A stretch of DNA of 12,678 nucleotides from contig WFYK01000131.1 in the NCBI GenBank assembly GCA_015490105.1, positions 1 through 12,678 of the forward strand. Reading direction: 5' to 3'. This DNA comes from Aquificaceae bacterium (GTDB lineage Bacteria > Aquificota > Aquificia > Aquificales > Aquificaceae). Below, piece by piece: positions 6,052 through 12,678 of the stretch. Each line of letters starts with the position of its first letter. The first letter of the stretch is position 1. Below the pieces are notes generated by a model. That model had not been told where the DNA came from, did not search any database, and saw only the letters and a program-made list of their open reading frames with translations. The position numbers and the translations under genes were made by a program.

Positions 6052-8415
6052 TCAGACATCCAAGTTTCTCACTTCCTTCGCGTAAGCTTCTATGAATTCT
6101 CTTCTCGGCTCTACCTGATCACCCATAAGGATTGAAAATATCCTGTCCGCTTCCACCGCGTCCTCTATTTTTACCCTCAGGAGTCTTCTTCTGGAGGGAT
6201 CCATAGCGGTTTCCCAAAGCTGTTCGGGATTCATCTCTCCCAACCCCTTATACCTTTGTATTTCAACACTTTGGCGGACCAAATCCATAAGAGAGTGGTA
6301 TACATCGTTTAAAGAATTAGCTACTGTTTTTTTCTTGTCAAAGACAATCTCTACCGGGAGCTTTAGGTTGACACCCTCCAAGACCTGCTTGTATGATAGA
6401 CTCGAAAGGAAGTCCGCATCCACAATGACTCTTGAGTCGATCCTTTCGTCCTTGAATATAAGATCGTAAGCACCTTCCAGATCGTCGTATCTTACTTCAA
6501 CCTTATAGTCCCTTAGCTTTTCCTCAACTTTTTGCTTTATTTTTTCTACTTTTTCTTTATCCCTTAGGTCATCTTCCTTTACCCTTTCCGATATGAGGAA
6601 ATTGACTATATCTTCCCCTTTAGCTTTAACAAGGGAAGAGTAGCTCTCTTCAAACTCCTTCAGGTTTTTAATCAGTTTTACAAGTTCCTGACCCTTGAAC
6701 TCCTTGCCCGAACCGTCCCTTATTATGGCGTTTTCTTGAGCAAGCTTGAGAAGGTAATTTTCAAGTTCTTTATCATCCTTTATATAGAACTCTTGCTTTC
6801 CTTTTTTGAGTCTGTAAAGGGGTGGCAGAGCTATGTAAACGTGTCCTTCTTCAATGAGTTTTGGCATGAAGCGGTAGAAGAAGGTAAGGAGAAGAGTTCT
6901 TATGTGAGATCCGTCTACGTCCGCGTCGGTCATGAGGATTATACGGTTGTATCTGAGTTTAGAAAGGTCTATGTCTTCTCCCACTCCACAGCCGAGAGCA
7001 CTTACTATGGCTTTTATCTCCTCGTTAGCAAATACCTTGTCCACCCTGTGTTTTTCTACGTTTATTATCTTTCCCCTTATGGGCAGTATGGCTTGGTAGC
7101 GTCTGTCCCTTGCTTGTTTTGCGGAACCGCCCGCGGAGTCTCCCTCAACTATGAAGATCTCACACTTTTCGGGATCTTTTTCAGAGCAATCCGCGAGCTT
7201 TCCCGGAAGTATGCCGTCTTCAAGCGGGGATTTTCGCCTTACCAGATCCTTGGCTTTTTTCGCAGCTTCTCTTGCGAGGGCTGCCTCTATGGCTTTTTCA
7301 ACGATAAGTTTCAAGATGTCTCTGTTTTTGTCAAGAAAATCGGTGAGCTGTTCGTAGACTATAGATTCGACTATCTTCTTAACATTTTGGTTTCCGAGCT
7401 TCGTTTTTGTCTGACCCTCGAACTGGGGTTCGGGAACCTTGCAAGATACGACCGCGACGAGACCTTCTCTTACGTCCTCCCCCGTAAACATAGTTTTGAG
7501 CTCTTTAGATAGCTTCATCGTCTCCGCAAGCTTGGAAACCGCTTTAGTGAGACCCGATCTGAAGCCCGTAACGTGCGTTCCGCCTTCTACGGTTTTGACG
7601 TTGTTTACAAAACTGTCGATTATCTCCTTGTAGTCTTTTACGTATCTGAAGGCTATATCTACGATAACTTTTTCCCTTTCCCCTTGTATACGAACTATCT
7701 CGTTAAAGAGGGGTTCTTTGGCTTGGGAGAGATACTCTACCAGATCCGCTATTCCCCTTTCAAACTTGTAAACGACTTCTTTGTCTATCCTTTCATCTTT
7801 GAGGTAGAAGCGAACTTCGGGATTCAGATAGGCAAGTTCCCTTACCCTCCTTTCTACGATGTCGAACTTTATCTTCGTGGTTTCGAATATCTCCGGATCG
7901 GGCTTGAAGGTTACGCGCGTTCCCCTCTTTGTAGTAGTTCCAACCACTTTAAGATCGGTTACCGGCTCTCCCCTCCTGTATTCTTGACGGTAAATCTTTC
8001 CGTCCCTGTAGACTTCAACCACCAACCACTCGGAGAGGGCATTTACCACAGAAGCTCCAACCCCGTGAAGCCCTCCCGAATAGGCATATACCTTCTTTTC
8101 GAACTTTCCACCCGCTCCGAGCATAGTAAACACAACTTCCACGCCTGGCTTTCCCACTTCAGGGTGTATGTCTACCGGTATTCCTCTGCCGTCGTCTTCT
8201 ACCGTTACCGATCCATCCCCGTGGATGATAACGGAGATGTTTCTCGCGAAGCCCGCCATAGCTTCGTCTACCGCGTTGTCGAGTATTTCCCATATGAGGT
8301 GGTGAAGTCCCCTTTCCCCTACGTCACCTATATACATGGCGGGCCTTATACGAACGTGTTCAAGCCCGGTAAAGGTCTTTATGTCTTGAGCTCCGTAGTC
8401 CTGAGGGGTGGTCAT
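6052..8415 (-). CDS. gyrB: DNA gyrase subunit B
   Basis: ATPase and TOPRIM subunit of the type IIA topoisomerase that, with GyrA, changes DNA supercoiling. The 787 residues show the GHKL ATPase domain (E43 general base, N47, D74 in VEDDGRGIP, lid SGGLHGVGASVVNAL near 113-127), the transducer domain with the QTKTKLGN loop near 334-341, the TOPRIM domain with EGDSAGG (about 423-429), PIRGKIINVE and DADVDG (about 496-501), and the C-terminal QRYKGLGEMNP signature. Residues about 556-717 form the long insert found in proteobacterial and Aquificales GyrB and absent from short forms. YKGLGEMNPEQLWETAMDP favours GyrB over ParE. The start is set by the conserved N-terminal block, yet no Shine-Dalgarno precedes it; a TATCAT box 7 bases before the ATG suggests a leaderless or near-leaderless message. 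It stands alone, divergent from gcvH with 35 bp between starts. Confidence 0.97.
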   Translation of the reverse strand: MTTPQDYGAQDIKTFTGLEHVRIRPAMYIGDVGERGLHHLIWEILDNAVDEAMAGFARNISVIIHGDGSVTVEDDGRGIPVDIHPEVGKPGVEVVFTMLGAGGKFEKKVYAYSGGLHGVGASVVNALSEWLVVEVYRDGKIYRQEYRRGEPVTDLKVVGTTTKRGTRVTFKPDPEIFETTKIKFDIVERRVRELAYLNPEVRFYLKDERIDKEVVYKFERGIADLVEYLSQAKEPLFNEIVRIQGEREKVIVDIAFRYVKDYKEIIDSFVNNVKTVEGGTHVTGFRSGLTKAVSKLAETMKLSKELKTMFTGEDVREGLVAVVSCKVPEPQFEGQTKTKLGNQNVKKIVESIVYEQLTDFLDKNRDILKLIVEKAIEAALAREAAKKAKDLVRRKSPLEDGILPGKLADCSEKDPEKCEIFIVEGDSAGGSAKQARDRRYQAILPIRGKIINVEKHRVDKVFANEEIKAIVSALGCGVGEDIDLSKLRYNRIILMTDADVDGSHIRTLLLTFFYRFMPKLIEEGHVYIALPPLYRLKKGKQEFYIKDDKELENYLLKLAQENAIIRDGSGKEFKGQELVKLIKNLKEFEESYSSLVKAKGEDIVNFLISERVKEDDLRDKEKVEKIKQKVEEKLRDYKVEVRYDDLEGAYDLIFKDERIDSRVIVDADFLSSLSYKQVLEGVNLKLPVEIVFDKKKTVANSLNDVYHSLMDLVRQSVEIQRYKGLGEMNPEQLWETAMDPSRRRLLRVKIEDAVEADRIFSILMGDQVEPRREFIEAYAKEVRNLDV

Positions 8416-8450
8416 GGGAATAATGATAATATAGATTTCGGAGGCGCGTT
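8416..8450. promoter_or_regulatory. Compact divergent promoter between gyrB and gcvH
   Basis: Only 35 bp separate the two start codons. An AT-rich core offers TATCAT on the minus strand (8428-8423), 7 bases before the gyrB ATG, and GATAAT on the plus strand (8425-8430), with GGAGG (8440-8444) 6 bases before the gcvH ATG. The two hexamers overlap by 4 bp, so polymerase could probably serve only one direction at a time. The -35 boxes are poor (3 of 6 at best: ATAACG for gyrB, CTGAGG for gcvH, both with 18-bp spacing) and would lie inside the opposite gene. Confidence 0.45.
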
Positions 8451-8960
8451 ATGGAGGAGATAAGGGTAGGCGGATACATAGTAAAAACCGATCGTTACTA
8501 CACCAAGGATCACGAGTGGGCCCTCGTGGACGGGACGAGGGTCAAAGTAGGTATAACCGATTACGCCCAGAAGATGCTCGGAGATATAGTCTTTGTAGAT
8601 CTACCCGAAGAAAATACGGAGGTAGATCTCGGAGAGACACTCGCCAACGTGGAGTCTGTCAAGAACGTCGCCCCGGTTTACAGCCCCGTTTCCGGAACGG
8701 TGGTTGAAGTAAACAGGGACCTCGGAGACGATCCGGGGCTTGTAAACGAAGACCCGTATGAGGCTGGCTGGATAGCCATCCTTGAGATGAGGAGTCCATC
8801 GGAAGTGGATGATCTCATGAGTGCCCAAGAATACGCTCAGCTTCTTGAGGAGATAGTCAAAGAGGAAGAGGGGATGTCGGAAGAGGTTCCTATAGAAGGT
8901 ATGGAGGAATCCATAGAAAACATCCCGGAAGAGGATCTCGGGTTTGAAGAGGAACGCTAA
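8451..8960 (+). CDS. gcvH: Glycine cleavage system H protein with an acidic C-terminal extension
   Basis: Lipoyl carrier that takes the aminomethyl group from the glycine decarboxylase (P protein) and passes it to T and L proteins. Of 169 residues, about 1-132 form the H-protein fold: YYTKDHEW near 16-23, GITDYAQKMLGDIVFVDLP near 34-52, and the lipoylation site in E68-S-V-K71-N with the lipoyl-Lys at K71. Usual H proteins are about 125-130 residues; the rest (about 133-169) is a tail with 17 acidic and 2 basic residues in 37, with no fold that I recognise. GGAGG sits 6 bases before the ATG. Its TAA shares one base with the gcvPA ATG (TAATG), so translation is coupled. The gcvPA neighbour favours a genuine glycine-cleavage H protein over the H-like lipoate proteins of sulfur metabolism that Aquificales also encode. 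Confidence 0.95.
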   Translation: MEEIRVGGYIVKTDRYYTKDHEWALVDGTRVKVGITDYAQKMLGDIVFVDLPEENTEVDLGETLANVESVKNVAPVYSPVSGTVVEVNRDLGDDPGLVNEDPYEAGWIAILEMRSPSEVDDLMSAQEYAQLLEEIVKEEEGMSEEVPIEGMEESIENIPEEDLGFEEER

Positions 8961-10282
8961 TGTATGTTCCCCATTCTCGCGAAGATGTAAGGTTTATGTT
9001 AAAGGCCCTTGGCCTCTCTTCGGAAGAAGATCTTTTTTCCCACATAGATGATAGTCTCCTGAAGCCTCCCGACGATCTTCCACCCCCTAAAAGTGAGGAG
9101 GAGATCAGAGAACTTTTCAAGAAAATTGCTTCGAAGAATAAAAGTCTTATTTCTTTTTGCGGTGCGGGATCCTACGATAGGATCATCCCTTCGGTTATAC
9201 CTTACATCCTGAGCAGGGGAGAGTTCTTAACCGCCTACACACCCTATCAGCCGGAAGCTTCCCAAGGGACCCTTCAAGCTATTTTTGAGTATCAAAGTGT
9301 AATTTGTGACCTGACGGGGATGGATGTAGCAAACGCGTCCGTATACGACGGGGCCTCCGCTCTTGCAGAGGCGGTTCTGATGGCAAAGCGACTAAAACCC
9401 AAAAAAACCAAGGTAGTAATATCCCAAGCTATAAATCCTCTCTACAGAAGGGTTTTGAGAACCTACCTGAGTCCTTTAGAAGAACCCATCGAGGAAGTGG
9501 AGGTTTCAAAAGAAGGAACCACGGACTTGGAAAAACTGTGGGATCTTTCAAAGGAAGCCCAAGTTATAGCGGTTCAATACCCTAATTTCTTCGGTTATGT
9601 GGAACCTCTCAAGGAGATCTCGGAAATAGCCAAGGAAAGGGAAAGCCTTCTGGTGGTGGTTGCGGATCCGGTAGCTTTGGCTATATTAAAACCTCCCGGT
9701 GAACTGGGAGCGGACATAGTGGTCGGCGAGGGCCAACAGCTCGGAGTTCCCCTGAACTTCGGAGGACCTTACGTGGGCTTTTTCGCCACAAAGCAAGAAT
9801 ACGTTCGCCAGATGCCCGGAAGAATTAGCGGGCTCGCTCAAGACATAGAAGGCAAGACAGCTTACACGTTAATTTTGCAGACCAGAGAACAGCACATAAG
9901 AAGGGAAAGGGCCACCTCCAATATATGCACTAACCAAAATCTCTTGGCTCTGGCAAACCTCTTGTATATAACCCTCTTAGGAGCAGAAGGTCTTCGTGAG
10001 GTAGCAATCCAGAGTATATCCAAGGCTTACTATCTCAAGGAAAAGCTATTAGATCTTGGTTTTGAAGAGGTGTTTGAAGGAAAGCACCTGTGGGAGTTTC
10101 CTCTAAAGAAAGAGGGGTCCTTTAATTTGAGAGAAAGACTCAAGGAGAAAGGGATCCTTTTGGGTGTCCCCTTGGATAGATTTTTCCCTTCTATGAAGGA
10201 TACCTTGCTCATAGCTGTGACCGAAAAAAGGAAGAGAGAGGAGATGGACCGTGTCGCAGAGGTCATCGGTGAAGGAAACTAA
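8960..10282 (+). CDS. gcvPA: Glycine dehydrogenase (decarboxylating) subunit 1
   Basis: N-terminal half of the split P protein, which pairs with GcvPB to decarboxylate glycine (or run in reverse) using PLP and lipoyl-GcvH. The 440 residues match the subunit's usual size. Typical blocks are the start YVPHSREDVRFML, GAGSYDRIIPSVIPYILSR, TAYTPYQPEASQGTLQA, DGASALAEA, GEGQQLGVPLNFGGPYVGFFA in two parts, and EQHIRRERATSNICTNQ near 310. The PLP-binding Lys belongs to GcvPB, which is not in this window, nor are gcvT and lpd. The start overlaps the gcvH stop by one base. The last 32 bases overlap the next gene. Fold-type I PLP enzyme family; acts in the cytoplasm. Confidence 0.95.
   Translation: MYVPHSREDVRFMLKALGLSSEEDLFSHIDDSLLKPPDDLPPPKSEEEIRELFKKIASKNKSLISFCGAGSYDRIIPSVIPYILSRGEFLTAYTPYQPEASQGTLQAIFEYQSVICDLTGMDVANASVYDGASALAEAVLMAKRLKPKKTKVVISQAINPLYRRVLRTYLSPLEEPIEEVEVSKEGTTDLEKLWDLSKEAQVIAVQYPNFFGYVEPLKEISEIAKERESLLVVVADPVALAILKPPGELGADIVVGEGQQLGVPLNFGGPYVGFFATKQEYVRQMPGRISGLAQDIEGKTAYTLILQTREQHIRRERATSNICTNQNLLALANLLYITLLGAEGLREVAIQSISKAYYLKEKLLDLGFEEVFEGKHLWEFPLKKEGSFNLRERLKEKGILLGVPLDRFFPSMKDTLLIAVTEKRKREEMDRVAEVIGEGN
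10239..10243 (+). promoter_or_regulatory. Ribosome binding site for the GTG start inside gcvPA
   Basis: AGGAG 7 bases before the GTG at 10251, within the gcvPA coding region, supports that start. A second in-frame GTG at 10269 has AGAGGT (10258-10263) 5 bases upstream and is a real alternative; the choice changes the protein by six residues only. Confidence 0.55.
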
Positions 10283-11153
10283 CCCCTTGACAGCTTCTCC
10301 TCCCGTAAAGGACCTTATGGTGTGTAACCCCATAGTCTGCTCTATGAACAATACCGTAAGGGAAGCCATCTCCATGATGGAATCCTACGAGGTGGGAAGT
10401 GTTGTCATAGTTGACATATACACGAGGAAGCCTCTAAACATCATAACCCACAAGGATGTTATCTCCGCTATATACCACGGTATGCTCGATAGCCCCATTT
10501 CAGAACTCATTGAACTGCTCAAAAAATACCACCTTTACACCATACACGAAGACAAACCAGTAATAGAAGCCCTAAAAATATTCGAAGAAAAAGGTATAGA
10601 GCACCTTCCGGTGATCAACGACGAAGGCATTCTTGTGGGCATTATCACCGGGACCGATATTCTAAAAGGACTTCCGAGATTCGCATTCATAGACCCCCTT
10701 ACCGGTCTGGAAAACAGGAGGTTTTTAGACTACTTGGAAGCCAAGCTCAGGTTGAAGAAGAAAGGGTCCGCCCACGTGATGATGATAGATATAGACAACT
10801 TCAAAGTTATAAACGATACTTACGGTCACATCTTCGGAGATAAAGTTCTCAAAAAGGTTGCTGAAACCGTAGTAAAAAACGTCAGATCTTACGATAACGT
10901 CATACGCTACGGGGGAGAGGAGATTTTAGTAGTTCTCCATCGGGTGGACAAAGATCAGGCACTAAACATAGCGGAGAGGATAAGGGAAGCGGTGAAAACC
11001 CTAACCTTTGAAGATCATCCGGAAGTTAAGGTTTCGGTAAGCATAGGTATAACTCCTTACAAGGGGAACCTCTACTCTTCCATAGATATGGCGGACAAAG
11101 CCATGTATGAAGCCAAAAGGCAGGGAAAAGACAAGGTAGTTTACGTAGAATAA
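10251..11153 (+). CDS. CBS-pair / GGDEF protein, putative diguanylate cyclase
   Basis: Likely makes cyclic di-GMP from two GTP under control of an adenine-nucleotide-binding CBS pair. The 300-residue protein has two CBS motifs (about 18-75 and 82-142, each with the H-D / G-T-D style ends HKDV and TGTDIL), then a GGDEF domain from DPLTGLENRR (148-157) with D180-I-D182-N-F-K, the signature GGEEI (221-225) and SIGIT near 264-268. Catalytic GGEE is intact, with Ile in place of the usual final Phe. R212-x-x-D215, five residues before GGEEI, is a product-inhibition I-site. No membrane segment or signal peptide, so it is cytoplasmic. GTG start, overlapping gcvPA by 32 bp, with dapF 8 bp downstream: one operon. 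No c-di-GMP receptor or EAL/HD-GYP phosphodiesterase is nearby. Cyclase activity is inferred from motifs. Confidence 0.9.
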   Translation: MSQRSSVKETNPLTASPPVKDLMVCNPIVCSMNNTVREAISMMESYEVGSVVIVDIYTRKPLNIITHKDVISAIYHGMLDSPISELIELLKKYHLYTIHEDKPVIEALKIFEEKGIEHLPVINDEGILVGIITGTDILKGLPRFAFIDPLTGLENRRFLDYLEAKLRLKKKGSAHVMMIDIDNFKVINDTYGHIFGDKVLKKVAETVVKNVRSYDNVIRYGGEEILVVLHRVDKDQALNIAERIREAVKTLTFEDHPEVKVSVSIGITPYKGNLYSSIDMADKAMYEAKRQGKDKVVYVE

Positions 11154-11161
11154 AAAATCTC

Positions 11162-11998
11162 ATGGAGTTTTGGAAACTTGAAGGATCGGGAAACGACTTC
11201 GTAGTTGCGGACAACAGGGAAGGACAAGTAGATGAGTTTTTAAAAAAGCTTAATGTAGACAGGGTTGAGTTCGTAAGGAGAGTGTGTGCACTTCACACGG
11301 GTGTGGGAGCGGACGGATTGATTTTGATCGAAAAACCCTCGGATCCTGAAAATGACTTTAGGTGGGCCTTTTATAATGCGGACGGATCGGAAGCGGAGAT
11401 GTGCGGTAACGGTTCAAGGTGTGCGGTGCGCTTTTGCTACGAGAAGGGAATTGTCGGAGAAGACGTCAGGTTTGAAACCCTCGCGGGTGTAATAAAAGCC
11501 AAGGTCCTGAACGGAGGAAAAAGGGTAAAGGTTCAGCTCACTCCTCCCACACCTGTCCAAAAAAGGACCTTAGAGATAGATTCCCAAAAGATTGAGGGCT
11601 TTTTTATAAACACGGGGGTTCCCCACTTTGTGGTTTTTGTAGAAAATCTGAACACAATAAACGTAACTTCCCTCGGAAGATCTATAAGATTTCATAAAGC
11701 TTTCGAACCCAAAGGAACAAACGTTAACTTCGTGGAAGTTGCCTCAGAAGACTCGGTAAGGATAAGAACCTACGAAAGAGGTGTAGAGGGGGAAACGCTT
11801 GCTTGCGGAACGGGAGCAACCGCAAGTGCAATTGTATCCTTCTTGGAAGGAAAAGTTTCAAGAAAGCCCGTAGAGGTTATAACCAAAAGCGGGGAGGTTC
11901 TGAGAATAGACTTCAGCGACGATATGAAGGAAGTCTTTTTAGAAGGGGGCGTTAAAAAGGTCTTTGAAGGAAGGCTCAGTGAGGAGGTTCTGCTATAG
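11162..11998 (+). CDS. dapF: Diaminopimelate epimerase
   Basis: Converts LL-diaminopimelate to the meso form, for lysine synthesis and peptidoglycan crosslinks, without a cofactor. The 278 residues match the family (about 270-280). Both catalytic Cys are present: C81 in EMCGNGSRC and C215 in ACGTGATAS, one in each of the two pseudo-symmetric halves. The N-terminal block LEGSGNDFVVAD (6-17) and NADGSEAEMCGNG agree. There is no Shine-Dalgarno before the ATG (the 8-base gap is AT-rich), so translation probably depends on ribosomes finishing the CBS-GGDEF gene. Last gene of the plus-strand run; its TAG overlaps the stop of the facing ABC ATPase gene within CTATAG. Confidence 0.97.
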   Translation: MEFWKLEGSGNDFVVADNREGQVDEFLKKLNVDRVEFVRRVCALHTGVGADGLILIEKPSDPENDFRWAFYNADGSEAEMCGNGSRCAVRFCYEKGIVGEDVRFETLAGVIKAKVLNGGKRVKVQLTPPTPVQKRTLEIDSQKIEGFFINTGVPHFVVFVENLNTINVTSLGRSIRFHKAFEPKGTNVNFVEVASEDSVRIRTYERGVEGETLACGTGATASAIVSFLEGKVSRKPVEVITKSGEVLRIDFSDDMKEVFLEGGVKKVFEGRLSEEVLL

Positions 11999-12678
11999 AG
12001 TTCCTAAACAGTCTTTTAAAGATCCTACAAACTCCTCCACGAAGGGATCACCCGAGGAGAGAACCTCCTGAGGCGTTCCTACGGTTACTACCTCTCCTTT
12101 TCTTAGAACCAAGATCCTGTCGGATATGGAGAAGGCGGAGATCATATCGTGCGTAACCACTATGGCGGTGGTTTTGGTCTTTTCCCTGAGATCATAAATG
12201 AGTCTGTCTATGACCCTACTCGTTATGGGATCAAGACCCGAGGTAGGTTCATCGTAGATGATCAACTTAGGATTGGTAGCTATTGCCCTTGCTATGGATA
12301 CCCTCTTTCGCATACCGCCGGAGAGTTCCGAAGGCATAAGATCTAAAACCTCTTCGTCCAAATCAACGAGCTTCAGTTTTTCAAGAGCGATCTTCTTTAT
12401 TTGATCTTCGCTCATGGAAGTGTGTTCCAAGAAGTAAAAACCTACGTTCTCCCAAACCTTTAAGCTGTCAAAGAGAGCACCTTCTTGGAATACGTATCCA
12501 ACGTTTTTTCTCAGATCGTCGAGCTCCTTTCTGCTTAGATTTGCAACCTCTTTGCCGAAAACGTATACCTTCCCGGAAGTTGGCTTCCAAAGACCTACTA
12601 TGTGCTTAGTTATAGAGGTCTTACCGCTTCCGCTCCCCCCTATTATGGAGAAGATCTCTCCCTCGTAAACTTCAAAAC
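11993..12678 (-). CDS. mlaF: MlaF-type ABC transporter ATP-binding protein (partial, N-terminus cut off)
   Basis: ATPase of an Mla-type phospholipid transporter that would pair with an MlaE permease and an MCE-domain MlaD protein. About 227 C-terminal residues are visible, reading in from the right edge; only the first few tens of residues are missing. In order: Walker A GGSGSGKTS, the Q-loop FQEGALFDSL, whose GALFDSL run is typical of MlaF/Ttg2A, signature LSGGMRKRVSIARA (with the family's Met after SGG), Walker B LIIYDEPTSGLDP, and H-loop VVTHDM. All ATPase motifs seem intact. The in-frame Met at 12430 is internal because coding and Walker A lie upstream of it. Its TAG overlaps the dapF stop in the opposite direction. 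Partner genes would be expected outside this window. Confidence 0.92.
   Translation of the reverse strand, partial: FEVYEGEIFSIIGGSGSGKTSITKHIVGLWKPTSGKVYVFGKEVANLSRKELDDLRKNVGYVFQEGALFDSLKVWENVGFYFLEHTSMSEDQIKKIALEKLKLVDLDEEVLDLMPSELSGGMRKRVSIARAIATNPKLIIYDEPTSGLDPITSRVIDRLIYDLREKTKTTAIVVTHDMISAFSISDRILVLRKGEVVTVGTPQEVLSSGDPFVEEFVGSLKDCLGTL

Noticed and set aside
7573..8463. Long open frame on the plus strand opposite gyrB (296 codons), and another at 6736-7512
   Set aside because: Fully antisense to a highly conserved gene, rich in Tyr, Phe and Val as expected for an opposite-strand shadow, with no recognisable motif or ribosome site.
8451..8960. GcvH as a lipoate-binding protein of an Hdr-like sulfur oxidation system
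   Set aside because: No hdr-like genes are near, and it directly precedes gcvPA with overlapping stop and start, which favours glycine cleavage.
11993..12430. ABC ATPase taken as a complete short gene starting at 12430
   Set aside because: The same frame stays open to the right edge and holds Walker A and the Q-loop upstream of that Met, so it is internal.
1..12678. CRISPR array, insertion sequence, tRNA, rRNA or attachment site
   Set aside because: No regular spaced repeats, transposase motifs, terminal repeats or cloverleaf-like segments were seen; nearly the whole window is coding.

Overview
The window reads as part of a thermophilic, chemolithotrophic member of the Aquificales (an Aquifex / Hydrogenobacter / Hydrogenivirga-type bacterium). 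The support is the protein style (K/E-rich, compact), the very tight gene packing, a gyrase B with the long insert, a split glycine decarboxylase, and a periplasm-facing NarG/NxrA-type molybdoenzyme of the kind reported in that order. The assignment comes from recognising protein families by eye; no database search was run. Sampled GC is about 43-54% for most genes and about 38% for one pilin gene.

Layout. (1) Positions 1-4382, minus strand: a two-gene molybdoenzyme operon. A 1154-residue catalytic subunit with a Tat signal is followed after 14 bp by its four-cluster iron-sulfur subunit, which runs off the left edge. It has a good promoter of its own (TTGACA-N17-TATGTT) carrying two CATATG-centred palindromes. 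(2) 4383-4569: the only sizeable intergenic stretch, 187 bp, with divergent promoters. (3) 4570-6050, plus strand: two paralogous, cysteine-rich type IV pilin-like proteins, 2 bp apart. (4) 6052-8415, minus: gyrB, ending 1 bp from the second pilin. (5) 8451-11998, plus: a compact run of gcvH, gcvPA, a CBS-GGDEF diguanylate cyclase-like gene and dapF, with junctions of +1-base overlap, 32-bp overlap and 8-bp gap. (6) 11993-12678, minus: the C-terminal part of an MlaF-type ABC ATPase cut by the right edge.

How it works together. The molybdoenzyme is probably a periplasmic nitrate reductase or nitrite oxidoreductase-like respiratory complex; its membrane/heme partner is not in view. GcvH and GcvPA are two parts of the glycine cleavage system (GcvPB, GcvT and Lpd lie elsewhere). 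DapF supplies meso-diaminopimelate for lysine and peptidoglycan. The CBS-GGDEF protein placed between them suggests a nucleotide-sensing c-di-GMP enzyme co-transcribed with central metabolism. The most notable points are an Asp in place of one Cys in the first Fe-S motif of the catalytic subunit, the palindromes over its promoter, the two divergent-composition pilin paralogues, an acidic tail on GcvH, and a gyrB start with no Shine-Dalgarno that may be leaderless. I see no CRISPR array, insertion sequence, tRNA or rRNA. I do not see a clearly novel multi-gene system.
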